A stretch of DNA of 64,000 bases from Betaproteobacteria bacterium. Its GTDB lineage: Bacteria; Pseudomonadota; Gammaproteobacteria; Burkholderiales; SG8-41. Position numbers and translations under genes: made by a program. The first letter of the stretch is position 1; each line of letters begins with the position of its first letter. Below the pieces are notes generated by a model, which did no database searches, was not told where the DNA came from, and saw only the letters and a list, made by a program, of their open reading frames with translations. The stretch is from the NCBI GenBank assembly GCA_900299145.1, contig OMIN01000121.1, forward strand, positions 36,564 through 100,563. Reading direction: 5' to 3'. Of the stretch, positions 27,940 to 40,990 are shown in pieces.

Positions 27940-29661
27940 ATGGCGAAGGTCAACAGTTTTCTCAAGGATCTGTGGCGGCTCACCAAACCCTACTGGTTCT
28001 CCGACGAAAAGGTGCAGGCGCGCGCGCTGCTGGCGCTGATCATCGCCATCAATCTGGGGCTGGTTTATCTGGAAGTGCAATTTAACCAGTGGAACAACGG
28101 TTTCTATAATTCTCTACAAAACAAAGACTTACCAGAATTCTACCGATTGCTTTGGCAATTCACCGGGCTGGCGGTCATTTTCATCATCGCCTCGGTCTAT
28201 CAGCTTTATTTCAACCAGATGCTGCAAATCCGCTGGCGGCGCTGGCTCACAGATCACTACCTTAACGACTGGATCGCGGGCCGCACCTACTATCGGCTGC
28301 AACTCGCGGGCGACACCGATAACCCCGATCAACGCATCGCCGATGACCTTGCACAATTCGTCGACCGCACGCTGAATCTCACGCTGGGCTTCATGTCGGC
28401 AGTAGTGACGCTCGGTTCATTCCTGACGATTTTGTGGGGCCTGTCCGGCGCGGTGAGCTTCACGCTGGGCGGCCATGACATCGAGATTCAAGGCTATATG
28501 GTGTGGGTCGCGCTGATCTACGCTGTGGTGGGCACGTGGCTCATGCATTTGATTGGCCGGCCGCTGATTCCGCTCAATTTCGAGCAACAAAAGGTCGAAG
28601 CCAACTTTCGTTTTTCGCTGATTCGCTTTCGCGAAAACGCCGAGGGCATTGCCCTGCACCGGGGCGAGGCCGGAGAGATACGCGGCTTGCGCGAGCGCTT
28701 TGGCGCAGTAGCCACCAACTGGTGGGACATCATGAAGCGGCAGAAGAAGCTCACGTGGTTTCGCGCGGGCTATTCACAGATCGCGATCATTTTCCCCTTC
28801 GTGGTGGCGGCGCCACGCTACTTTTCAGGCCAGATCAAACTCGGTGATTTGATGCAGACCGCCTCTGCTTTTGGTCAGGTACAAGGAGCGCTGTCGTGGT
28901 TTGTTACGGCCTACACGCAACTTGCCTCATGGAAAGCCACGGTAGACCGGCTCACAGGCTTTAAGGCCGCGATGCAACACGCTCAGGAGGCTCGCGCCAG
29001 CGAACCGGGCATTGTCACTGCCACCAGCAACGATACCAGCGTCAGCGGCGACAACATCGAATTACGTCTGCCCAACGGCTCGACGCTGGTCACTCCGTTC
29101 ACCGTGAAATTCGACGCCGGACAATCGGTACTGATCACCGGCGCGTCGGGCAGCGGCAAGAGCACCGTGTTCCGCGCGCTGGCTGGCCTGTGGCCATGGG
29201 GCCGTGGCACGGTGCATCTGCCGGCGGGCAAACGCGTAATGTTCCTGCCGCAAAAGCCGTATCTGATTATTGGCACACTGCGCACGCAGCTCGCCTACCC
29301 ATCGCCGCCCGACGCCTACACGGACGCCGATTTTGTGCGCGTGCTCACCGACTGCGACCTGCCACACCTCGCAAAACGCCTTGATGAAGAACAGCACTGG
29401 GCGCAACAACTCTCCGGCGGCGAACAGCAACGTGTCGCCTTCGCCCGCGCCCTGCTCGCCAAACCCGACTGGCTGTTCATGGACGAAGGCACGGCATCAC
29501 TGGATGAAGCCACCGAAGCCCGGCTCTACGGGCTGCTGCGCGAACAGTTGCCGAGCACCACCGTGGTCAGCATCGGGCACCGCCCGGCGCTGGCACAATA
29601 CCACCAGCGGCGGCTTTCATTGGTGAAGGAAAATGGCGTGGGGCGGTTGGTGCTGGCGTAA
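27940..29661 (+). CDS. ABC transporter fused permease/ATPase, SbmA/BacA (YddA)-like
   Basis: FNQWNNGFYNSLQNKDLPEF, ITGASGSGKSTVFRALAGLWPWGRG, LSGGEQQRVAFARALL. Confidence 0.9.
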   Translation: MAKVNSFLKDLWRLTKPYWFSDEKVQARALLALIIAINLGLVYLEVQFNQWNNGFYNSLQNKDLPEFYRLLWQFTGLAVIFIIASVYQLYFNQMLQIRWRRWLTDHYLNDWIAGRTYYRLQLAGDTDNPDQRIADDLAQFVDRTLNLTLGFMSAVVTLGSFLTILWGLSGAVSFTLGGHDIEIQGYMVWVALIYAVVGTWLMHLIGRPLIPLNFEQQKVEANFRFSLIRFRENAEGIALHRGEAGEIRGLRERFGAVATNWWDIMKRQKKLTWFRAGYSQIAIIFPFVVAAPRYFSGQIKLGDLMQTASAFGQVQGALSWFVTAYTQLASWKATVDRLTGFKAAMQHAQEARASEPGIVTATSNDTSVSGDNIELRLPNGSTLVTPFTVKFDAGQSVLITGASGSGKSTVFRALAGLWPWGRGTVHLPAGKRVMFLPQKPYLIIGTLRTQLAYPSPPDAYTDADFVRVLTDCDLPHLAKRLDEEQHWAQQLSGGEQQRVAFARALLAKPDWLFMDEGTASLDEATEARLYGLLREQLPSTTVVSIGHRPALAQYHQRRLSLVKENGVGRLVLA

Positions 29662-29725
29662 TCGCCGGATATCCGGTGACCAAATTCACGCCACGTCACG
29701 CCATGCCAAGCACGCAAAGAGATCC

Positions 29726-29756
29726 AAAAAACATCAATAAAACAAATACTTAAATT
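29726..29756 (+). repeat. AIR copy 10
   Basis: aaaaaacatcaataaaacaaatacttaaatt. Confidence 0.9.
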
Positions 29757-30627
29757 ACTTCCGGCCAAGCCCCTCCAGCACCTCGATCAGCACCGCAAGA
29801 TCGCTCGTGCCCTCGCCGCGCCCGATCGCCGCGTTGATGTGCTGCATGGTGACGGCGGCCGCCGGAGCCGCCGCGCCGAGTTCATGCACAAGGCCCAGCG
29901 CGATGTTCATGTCCTTGTGATAGAGCCGCGTGTCGATGCCGTTGGCGAAGTTGCGCTCGACCATGCGCTTGCCGAAAACATCCAGCACGCGGCTTGATGC
30001 GATGCCGCCCATCAGCACCTCGCGCACCGTCGCCGGATCCACACCGCAGCGTTTGGCCAGCGCCAGCGCTTCCGCCGCGCCCTGCGCCGTCACCAGCAGC
30101 AGCAGCTGATTACACGCCTTGGTGATTTGCCCGGCGCCACTGTCGCCGACACGAATGATGGTTTTGCCCATGCAGGCGAAGAGTGGCTTTACGCGCTCGA
30201 AAACCTCTGGCTTGCCGCCGGCCATGATCGCCAGCGTAGCCGCTTCCGCACCCGCGGGGCCGCCGGAGACCGGCGCGTCGAGCATGTCCACGCCCTGCTT
30301 AGCCAGTTCCGCCGCCACGCGCCGCGCTACCGTCGGCGAAATGGTTTCCATGTCCACCAGCACACTGCCGCGCTTCAAGCCGTGTGCAATGCCTTCCTCA
30401 CCAAGCACGACGCTTTCAACGTCCTGCGAGCTTGTCACCATGGTGAATATCACTTCGCACTGCGCGGCCAGCGCTGCCGGCGTGTCATAGAGTGTGGCGC
30501 CAGCCGCCACCAGAGGCGCAGCCGATTCCGCGCGCCGCGCATAAACGCCCATGGCGTGCCCGTGCTTCATCAAATGCAGCGCCATCGGGCGCCCCATCGC
30601 GCCCAAACCTACGAAACCTAACTTCAT
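29755..30627 (-). CDS. NAD-binding beta-hydroxyacid dehydrogenase (3-hydroxyisobutyrate dehydrogenase-like)
   Basis: MKLGFVGLGAMGRPMALHLMKHGH, DAPVSGGPAGAEAATLAIMAGG. Confidence 0.95.
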   Translation of the reverse strand: MKLGFVGLGAMGRPMALHLMKHGHAMGVYARRAESAAPLVAAGATLYDTPAALAAQCEVIFTMVTSSQDVESVVLGEEGIAHGLKRGSVLVDMETISPTVARRVAAELAKQGVDMLDAPVSGGPAGAEAATLAIMAGGKPEVFERVKPLFACMGKTIIRVGDSGAGQITKACNQLLLLVTAQGAAEALALAKRCGVDPATVREVLMGGIASSRVLDVFGKRMVERNFANGIDTRLYHKDMNIALGLVHELGAAAPAAAVTMQHINAAIGRGEGTSDLAVLIEVLEGLGRK

Positions 30628-30638
30628 GATTTTATTAA

Positions 30639-33428
<2,790 letters not shown>

Positions 33429-34585
33429 TCAGGCGCGCCAACGTAGGGGCTGATTTCGCCGTTGGAGTAAAAGCCTGTCAACACGGTGTGTTCGCCGAAT
33501 ACCTTTGCAACTGCTTCGACTTCCTCATCCACGCGCCCGCCCATCACGAGCTTGCGTCCGACGCAGCTGACCAGCAGCGCGAGGCCGCGCGCGCCACTCT
33601 TTTGCGCATTGCGCGCCGCTGCCGCCGCCGCATTGGCCGCAGCTTCCGCGCCGTCGACCAGCGCGTCGGTGCTCGCGCTCATCAGCCGCAGATAGCCGCC
33701 CTCGACGATATCGCCGGCGAGTGTCAGGCTGCCGGCCTTTTCATCCACGCCCAGTATGGTGCGGATCAATCCCGTCTCGCTATGATCCTTGCCCAGCATG
33801 GCAAATGGGAACAGCAGCCCGGAACCCGGCAGGTCGCGCGCATAGTCGCCGAGATAGCGTTTGTAAATACGCAGCGCCGGTTCGCCATCAAGTTCATACA
33901 ACACATTGGCTTTCGCACGTGTCACCAGACGCGTCGCGCCAAACGGCTGCCAGCCACCAAACGAGCCGTGCGACAACGTGATCGATGAACCGTAAAAACC
34001 CACGCCCAATACGCATTTATCCGTCACCCTGCCGCCGCACAACACCCATGTGTGCTGAAATTTGCCACCGTCTCCGGCAAGCCCGCCGGTGAGCGTGACA
34101 CCCGCGCCCACAGCTTGCACAATGCCTTCGATCAGCGCGCTGCCATTGATGTTCACGCCCTGCCCCAGCACCAGAATCGAGTGCAACGCCTTCCCCTCGT
34201 GCGTCCCCGCGAGCTTTTCGCCCAAACGCCGGCCCGCCTCCGCGGAGTCTTCCATGCCATTGATTTCGACACACCCCACGCGAAAATCCGGCTGCCTGAA
34301 ACGCACCGCCGTCATCACCACGCTGTCATCAAACACATTGCTGCCAACAATTTCACCGGCAGTACTGCAGCCGACGAGTTGTGCGCGTGGAAACTGTTCA
34401 CGCAGCAGGGCGGGCAAGGCCGCATCCGTCATTCGGCTCACCGAGCCGAACACCAGCACCAGATGCGGATCAAGCCGTGTCAGCGACGCCAACTCGCCAG
34501 CATTGGGCGCCGCCTGACAATGGGCTTGTGCGATTTCCATAATTTATCTCCAGCCGTTTGCAGGCACGGAACAACAGCGCGCCCC

Positions 34586-34616
34586 ACAAAATCAATAAAA
34601 ACAGATACTTATATTC
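34586..34616 (+). repeat. AIR copy 12
   Basis: acaaaatcaataaaaacagatacttatattc. Confidence 0.95.
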
Positions 34617-35596
34617 TATTTTCCGGGCAACAATTCCCGGTTCACCAGATTCGGCGGAGCGCCGCCGATGAGCGCCGCGACCAGATTTTTCGCCGCCAGC
34701 ATCGCCATCGCGCGGCGCGTCGCCTCGGTGGAGCTACCGATATGTGGCGCCAGCACCACGTTTTTCAATTCCAGAAATCCGGGATTGAGTTTGGGCTCGC
34801 CCTCGAATACGTCGAGCCCGGCCGCGCGGATCACGCCGTTTTTCAGCGCTTCGATCAGCGCCGCGTCATCAATCACGCCGCCTCGCGTGGAGTTAATCAA
34901 AATCGCGCCGGGCTTCATTTTTGCCAACGCTTTCGCGTCGATCAGGTGATGCGTATCCGGCGAATACGGCATTTGCAGCACCACGAAATCCGACTGTGCG
35001 AGCAATTCATCCATGCTGCGGTACGCCGCATCCAGCCGCTGTTCGATTTCTGCCGCCACGCGTGAACGGTTGTGATAAATCACCTTCATGTCGAAACCGC
35101 GCGCGCGTTTGGCAATAGCTTGCCCGATGCGGCCCATGCCGATGATGCCGAGCGTGGCGTGATGCACGTCCACCCCAAGCCATTGCTTCAGCTTCCAGCC
35201 CGTCCACTCGCCCTTGCGGATGTACGCCTCGACTTCCGTTACGCGCCGCGCGGTGGCGAGCATCAGCGCAAACGCAAGATCAGCCGTACTGTCGTCGAGC
35301 ACGCCGGGCGTGTTCGTCACCTGTATGCCTCGTGCCGTGCACGCCGTGACATCAATGTTGTTATAGCCAACGGCAATATTGGCCACGGCCTTCAGGCGCG
35401 GCGCAGCGCCGAGCAGCGCGGCATCCACCTTGTCTGTCAGCGCGCACATCAGGCCGTCCTGTCCGGCGAGGCGCTCGGCCAGCGCCTGTGGCGTGTAGGG
35501 CTGATCGGCCTGATTGGCGTCAACTTCGCAGTGTTGCTGGAGAAAATCAATAGTGTCGTCGAACACTTCTCGGGTAATGGTGATGCGGGGTTTCAT
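34616..35596 (-). CDS. D-glycerate dehydrogenase / 2-hydroxyacid dehydrogenase
   Basis: LGIIGMGRIGQAIAKRARGFDMKVIYHNRSR, LINSTRGGVIDDAALIEAL, LAPHIGSST. Confidence 0.95.
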   Translation of the reverse strand: MKPRITITREVFDDTIDFLQQHCEVDANQADQPYTPQALAERLAGQDGLMCALTDKVDAALLGAAPRLKAVANIAVGYNNIDVTACTARGIQVTNTPGVLDDSTADLAFALMLATARRVTEVEAYIRKGEWTGWKLKQWLGVDVHHATLGIIGMGRIGQAIAKRARGFDMKVIYHNRSRVAAEIEQRLDAAYRSMDELLAQSDFVVLQMPYSPDTHHLIDAKALAKMKPGAILINSTRGGVIDDAALIEALKNGVIRAAGLDVFEGEPKLNPGFLELKNVVLAPHIGSSTEATRRAMAMLAAKNLVAALIGGAPPNLVNRELLPGK

Positions 35597-36802
35597 GTTG
35601 GCTTGCCTGAATTTCGAGGTGCCCAGATGTTACGGCAATTGGTCTCGTGCACAAAGAGCGCACCGATGAATCCGATAACGGCAAAACACGCCACCGCCGA
35701 TAGCGCAAAGCGAAAATCCGCCATTGTGCCGACGTTCGCGCCTGCCTTGTGCCAGTCGAGCAGCGCGCCCGCCAGCGGCTGCAAAATGCCCGCCGCCAGA
35801 AATCCACCAGTGTTGGCCACACTGATCGCCATGCCGGCATGCGCGGGCGGGTTCACCTCTTTCGCCAGCGACCACGCAAACATGAATCCCGGCGCCACCG
35901 TGCCCGTCAGCACGCAAAGAGCAAACGTGCAGTCGGCCGGCACACCAATCAGCCATGTCGCCCACAAACCCAGATACAGGCCCGCAACTACCAGCAATAC
36001 GGGTTTACGTTGACGGCAACGGTCTGAAATGCGCGCCACGACCACACTCGATATCGCCAACGCGGCAATGATTACTGCGGCATGCTGGCTGGCTGCCGAC
36101 GCTGATTTCCCGTAGCCCTGCGTCAACAACGGCGCGAGCCACAGCCCGACAAAGCTCATATAACTGCCGGACAGCCCGAAGTTGACCCAGAACGCCGGCC
36201 ATGTCGCGCGGTTTTTCATCACTGCGACGAGATCGGCGCGCCAGTTGCGTGCGGCACTGTTTTGCGCGGCGGTGGACGGATGATCCGCCGCCAGCCAACC
36301 GGTCAGCGCGGCAACCAGCAACGACGCCGCGCCAACACCCACGAACACATCCCGCCACGACACCAGCGCCAGCAGCCACGCCAGCGGCACCGTTGCCGAC
36401 AGCGCACCGAGCAAACCGATGAAATTGACACCGCTCGTCAAACCACTGCGCGCAGACTTTCAGCAGGGCGACAAATGCTACTGACACGCCCAACCCGGCC
36501 AACGTGCGCCCGCAGGCCGCCGCCCAGAATGAATCTGACAGCCCGAACAAAATGGAACCGACGCCAGCGGCAAAACCGCCAGCGGTAAGCACGCGCTTGG
36601 GCCCCAGCGTATCCACCAACACGCCGGTGGGGATCTGCATCAACGTATAGACATAAAAATACGTCGCCGCCAGCGCACCCAGCGCTGCGCCGCTGACCGA
36701 GAACGCGCTCGTCAACTCACCCGCAATGGAGACCGGCGCGACACGGTGGAAAAACGACAAACTGAAGGCCGCACCACCGAGGGCGAAGACGAGCCAGCGC
36801 AT
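35593..36802 (-). pseudogene. MFS transporter, reading frame broken near 36440
   Basis: N-terminal half in frame of ORF 36005-36802 (MRWLVFALGGAAFSLSFFHRVAP...), C-terminal half in ORF 35593-36441 (SGVNFIGLLGALSATVPLAWLLALVSWRDVF...). Confidence 0.75.
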
Positions 36803-36813
36803 GCTTTAGTGGC

Positions 36814-36936
36814 GTGAGGCGTGAGACGTGAGACTTGAGAGGAAAGGTGTGAGGCGTGAGTCGCAGGCTAAGCGGGTTAACTACATTGCTTCAGCGACAC
36901 GCTTTGAGCCTCATGCCCCCCCCTCATGCCTCACGC
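36814..36936. repeat. heptanucleotide array GTGAGRC with inverted counterpart
   Basis: gtgaggc gtgagac gtgagac ttgagag ... gtgaggc gtgagtc; reverse-complement units cctcatg ... ctcatgc ctcacgc on the right. Confidence 0.75.
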
Positions 36937-36937
36937 T

Positions 36938-39034
36938 TTACTTATACAGCGTCTGCGGCAACCACAATCCGATGCCGGGGAACAGGTACAACAACACCAC
37001 TGCTATCACTTGTATCGCCATAAAGGGCATCATGCCAAAGAAAATCTGATTCAGCGTGACATGCGGCGGCGATACGCCTTTAAGATAAAACGCCGCCATC
37101 GCCACCGGTGGCGAGAGGAACGCGGTTTGCAGGTTCAACGCCACCAGCAGGCCGAAGAACAGCGGATCGATCTGAAAATGCGGCAACAGCGGGATGAAGA
37201 TCGGCATGAAGATGACGATGATTTCCGTCCATTCCAGCGGCCAGCCAAGCAAAAAGATGATGACTTGCGACAGCACCATGAACTGCAACGGCGTGAGGTT
37301 CATCGAGAGCACCCATTTTTCGATCAGCTCCTGCCCGCCGAGCAGCGCAAAAGCGGCCGAGAAGATCGACGAACCGACGAACAGCCAGCAAACCATGGCG
37401 CTGGTTTTCGCGGTAAGGAACGAGGACTCCTTGAGTATCGGCCCCAAGTCCCGCACGGCGGACGCGGTGGAAGCCGCCGCGCGGCCGGGCGTATCCACGC
37501 CCAGCGTTTGCCATTTGGCATGAAAGCGGTACGCCAACGCGAGCAAAACCCCCCCCAGCGAGCCGATGGCCGCGGCTTCAGTGGGCGTGGCCCAGCCGAA
37601 GACGATCGTGCCCAACACCGCCAGGATCAACACCGCCAGCGGGAAAAAAGACCCCAGCAGCATTTTAAAAATTTCCAACCGGGCAACACTGAAAATATAA
37701 TAAAAACAAATAGTTAGAACAGTCGAGACGGCAATGGTTAGCCACAACCAGGTGGGCGTCGGCAAGCGCTCGGCTGCCTTGGCTGGCGCGGCCTTCGCTG
37801 CAGCCTTGGCTGCGTCTTTGGCAGCGGCATCTTTAGCGGCGGCCCCCTTCGCTGCTGCGTCAGCGGCCAACTTGGCAGCCTCCTGCGCGACCGCAGCTTC
37901 CTGCGCGGGCCCGGCAGCGTCGCCCAACGCCTGTGGGGGTTCCTGCACACCTAACTCTTTTGGCGGCTCCTGAACGCCCATGTCTTTCGGCGGCTCCTGC
38001 AATCCGCCCGTTTCCTGCTGCGTGTCGCTGGCATTGGTCGCGCCGCCCATTTCCACCAGACCTTCGGTCGAGGCAACCTGTTCGGGCACGGTGGTGTAAT
38101 GCCAGGTAACGGCCAGCGTCACAGCAATAGTCAGCGCGGGCAACAACGACACCAGAAAATTACCCATGGCCAAACCGCGTGGCGCTGCCGGCACGGTGCC
38201 ACGCGCGGCCGCCAGAAACCCCGCCACCGCGTTGCGGCTGCCGTCCGGCGACACCGCCTTCGCTGTCTCCGGCAGCGGCACAACACGATCTGCAGCCGCG
38301 AGCGGTGGCGCCAGCGATGGCTTGATTTTCGCCATCACGATTACATAACCGAGATACAAACCCGCCAGCATGATGCCGGGGAAGAATGCGCCGGCATAGA
38401 GCTGCACCACTGACACGCCCGCCGTCGCGCCATACACGATCAGCAGCACCGAGGGCGGAATCAGAATGCCCAGACAGCCGCCCGCCGTCACAGCGCCTGC
38501 CGCCATTTGCGTGTTATATCCCGCGCGCAGCATCGCAGGAAACGCGAGCAACCCCATCAGCGTAACCACCGCGCCGACGATGCCGGTAGCCGTGGCGAAA
38601 ATCGCGCAGGTAACGATTGTCGCCACCGCCAGCGAACCCGGCACGCGCGCCGCCGCCAGATGCAGGCTCTTGAAAAGCTTCTCGATCAGGTTGGCGCGCT
38701 CGACCAGATAGCCCATGAACACAAACAATGGAATCGAAATCAGCACATCGTTGGCCATCACGCCGTACGTGCGCTGCACCATCAGATCGAGCGTTTTGGT
38801 GAAGGGGTCGGCCGCCTTCGCGCCCCACGCGTAATACGCAAAGGCGAACATCATCCCCATGCCCATCAGCGTGAACGCCGTGGGGAACCCGAGCATGATC
38901 GCCACGACGATCAACGACAACATCAGCAAGCCCAGATGGCCCATGGTCATCTGCGACACGGGCGGCAGCAATATGAACGTCGCCAGAACCACCAGCGCCA
39001 TAATGGACAGGCCGAACCATACGCCTTTGTTCAT
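36938..39034 (-). CDS. TRAP transporter large permease (DctM) with low-complexity insertion
   Basis: IPPSVLLIVYGATAGVSVVQLYAGAFFPGIMLAGLYLGYVIVMAK; FGWATPTEAAAIGSLGG; insertion rich in Ala/Lys and QEPPK repeats. Confidence 0.9.
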   Translation of the reverse strand: MNKGVWFGLSIMALVVLATFILLPPVSQMTMGHLGLLMLSLIVVAIMLGFPTAFTLMGMGMMFAFAYYAWGAKAADPFTKTLDLMVQRTYGVMANDVLISIPLFVFMGYLVERANLIEKLFKSLHLAAARVPGSLAVATIVTCAIFATATGIVGAVVTLMGLLAFPAMLRAGYNTQMAAGAVTAGGCLGILIPPSVLLIVYGATAGVSVVQLYAGAFFPGIMLAGLYLGYVIVMAKIKPSLAPPLAAADRVVPLPETAKAVSPDGSRNAVAGFLAAARGTVPAAPRGLAMGNFLVSLLPALTIAVTLAVTWHYTTVPEQVASTEGLVEMGGATNASDTQQETGGLQEPPKDMGVQEPPKELGVQEPPQALGDAAGPAQEAAVAQEAAKLAADAAAKGAAAKDAAAKDAAKAAAKAAPAKAAERLPTPTWLWLTIAVSTVLTICFYYIFSVARLEIFKMLLGSFFPLAVLILAVLGTIVFGWATPTEAAAIGSLGGVLLALAYRFHAKWQTLGVDTPGRAAASTASAVRDLGPILKESSFLTAKTSAMVCWLFVGSSIFSAAFALLGGQELIEKWVLSMNLTPLQFMVLSQVIIFLLGWPLEWTEIIVIFMPIFIPLLPHFQIDPLFFGLLVALNLQTAFLSPPVAMAAFYLKGVSPPHVTLNQIFFGMMPFMAIQVIAVVLLYLFPGIGLWLPQTLYK
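37690..37718 (+). repeat. AIR copy 13, inside dctM coding sequence
   Basis: tgaaaatataataaaaacaaatagttaga. Confidence 0.9.
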
Positions 39035-39639
39035 TTCGCTGCTCCTTTGCTGAGCGAAGCGATATCTTCATCCTTAACGTGCACCATTTCCTTCAGCTTC
39101 TCCACATCGACTTCCTCGACGTCTTCCAGCCGCGACGGCCACTCACCGGTTTTCAGGCACATCACGCAGCGCACGATTTCCACCAGCCCCTGCGCGAGGA
39201 TCAGCGCACCGGCCAGCGGAATCACCGTCTTGAAATGATAGAGCGGCGGCCCGTCGGCGGTGACGGAAGAATGCTCCTTGATGGCCCACGAATCGGCAGC
39301 AAAGTTGTAGCCCGCCCATACCAGCGCGATGATGCCGGGAATGAAAAACAACAGGTACAGCGCGAGATCAAGCCCCGCCTGTACGCGCGGCGTAAAGAAT
39401 CCATACAGCACGTCGCCGCGGACATGGCCGTTTTTCGACAACGTGTAAGCCCCCGCCATCATGAACAATGTGCCGTACATCATGATCATGGCGTCGAAGG
39501 TAAAGGCGTGCGGGCTGTCGAAAAAACGCCGCGAGAACACTTCCCACGATACCAGCACGGTCAATCCGATAATCAGCCACGAAAACGCCTGGCCGACCCA
39601 GGTGCTCACCCGGTCGATAGACAGCAGCAACTTTTGCAT
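39031..39639 (-). CDS. TRAP transporter small permease (DctQ)
   Basis: Four hydrophobic segments; overlaps DctM start; TLFMMAGAYTLSKNGHVRGDVLYGFF. Confidence 0.9.
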   Translation of the reverse strand: MQKLLLSIDRVSTWVGQAFSWLIIGLTVLVSWEVFSRRFFDSPHAFTFDAMIMMYGTLFMMAGAYTLSKNGHVRGDVLYGFFTPRVQAGLDLALYLLFFIPGIIALVWAGYNFAADSWAIKEHSSVTADGPPLYHFKTVIPLAGALILAQGLVEIVRCVMCLKTGEWPSRLEDVEEVDVEKLKEMVHVKDEDIASLSKGAAK

Positions 39640-39654
39640 TCGGTTTCTCCAACA

Positions 39655-39687
39655 ACAAAAAAGCCATCCGGGAACCCCGGATGGCTT
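39655..39687 (-). terminator. hairpin between dctP and dctQ
   Basis: On minus strand AAGCCATCCGG-GGTT-CCCGGATGGCTTTTTTG: perfect stem with T-run. Confidence 0.8.
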
Positions 39688-39706
39688 ATAACCTTACAGC
39701 CTTGCT

Positions 39707-40879
39707 TCAGCCTTTCTTGCCGGCGAAGAAATGGTTGAACGCCATGCGCGAACCGACCATGGTGTCCTGCTGCCAGCGCACGGCGCGCGACGCAAACTCG
39801 CGCTGAGAATCATAAATGCGCTTGAACAGCGGGTTTTCACCAGCCTTCTTGGCGGCAACGCCGTCCCACACTTTAAGCTGCGTTTGCAGCACCGAATCCG
39901 GCGTTTTGTAGAACTTGACGTTGTTCTTGGTTTGCAGATCGATGTAATCCTGCGAATAGCGGTGCACCGCTTTCCACGACATATCAGCGGAGGCCGCTTC
40001 AACCGCGTGTTGCAGAATAGCCTTCAGCTCACCCGGCAGCGAGTCATATTTCTTCTTGTTGAAGAGAATCTCGAATTGCTCGCCGGACTGATGGTAGCTT
40101 TGCAGCATGCACACCTTGGAGACATCGGGGAAGCCGAGGATGCGGTCCGACGTGGCATTGTTGAATTCGGCGGCATCCAGCAGGCCCTTGTCCATGGCGG
40201 GCACGATTTCGCCGCCGGGCAGCGCGTTCACCGCCGCGCCCATGCCGTTGAAAATATCCACCGACAGGCCCACGGTGCGGTACTTCAGGCCCTTGAAATC
40301 GCCCGGCTGGGTAATCGGCTTTTTGAACCAGCCCAGCGGCTGCGTGGGCATCGGGCCGTAGAGGAAGGACACCACGTCCAGATTCAAGCCCTTGTAGATT
40401 TCTTCGAGCAGCGCCTTGCCGCCGCCATAGTAGTGCCACGCCAGCACGAGGTTGGCATCCATACCGAAGGCCGGGCCGGAACCCCACAGCGCCATCGCCG
40501 CATTTTTACCGTACCAATACGCCGTCACGCCGTGGCCGCCGTCGAGCGTGCCCTTGGACACTGCATCGATCAGATCAAACGCCTTGACCACCGCACCGGC
40601 GGGCAGCACCTCGATGCGCAGCTTGCCGCCCGACATGTCATTGACCTTCTTCGCGTAGTCGAGCGCGTATTCGTGGAAGATGTCTTTCGCCGGCCACGTG
40701 CTTTGCCAGCGCAGATTGATCGGGCCGCTGCTGACGGCGGGCGCCTGCGCCTTGGCCATCATCGGCACTGCCGTCACCGCAGCACCCGTGGCTGCAACGA
40801 ACTTGGTCAGAAATTTACGTCGATTCGCGGGCGCTTCGGTTTTCGCGGGCGCTGCGGTCTTGCTCAACTTCTTCAACAT
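39707..40879 (-). CDS. TRAP transporter substrate-binding protein (DctP)
   Basis: FHEYALDYAKKVNDMSGGKLRIEVLPAGAVV, GLKYRTVGLSVDIFNGMGAAVNALPGGEI. Confidence 0.95.
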   Translation of the reverse strand: MLKKLSKTAAPAKTEAPANRRKFLTKFVAATGAAVTAVPMMAKAQAPAVSSGPINLRWQSTWPAKDIFHEYALDYAKKVNDMSGGKLRIEVLPAGAVVKAFDLIDAVSKGTLDGGHGVTAYWYGKNAAMALWGSGPAFGMDANLVLAWHYYGGGKALLEEIYKGLNLDVVSFLYGPMPTQPLGWFKKPITQPGDFKGLKYRTVGLSVDIFNGMGAAVNALPGGEIVPAMDKGLLDAAEFNNATSDRILGFPDVSKVCMLQSYHQSGEQFEILFNKKKYDSLPGELKAILQHAVEAASADMSWKAVHRYSQDYIDLQTKNNVKFYKTPDSVLQTQLKVWDGVAAKKAGENPLFKRIYDSQREFASRAVRWQQDTMVGSRMAFNHFFAGKKG

Positions 40880-40960
40880 GGTTCCTCCGATGGACGGTTA
40901 TGGGATGACAGCGTGGATGACAATTAATGAAAACATCAGAAACGGCCGAGAGCCGGAATC

Positions 40961-40990
40961 GTAATGCTTTGTTTTTATTGATTTTTTAAA
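40961..40990 (-). repeat. AIR copy 14
   Basis: gtaatgctttgtttttattgattttttaaa. Confidence 0.8.

Noticed and set aside
28111-28135. tctctacaaaacaaagacttaccag resembles the AT-rich repeat inside the SbmA-like gene
   Set aside because: It encodes FYNSLQNKDLPEF, a segment that matches the usual conserved pattern of this transporter family, so the similarity is more likely coincidental.
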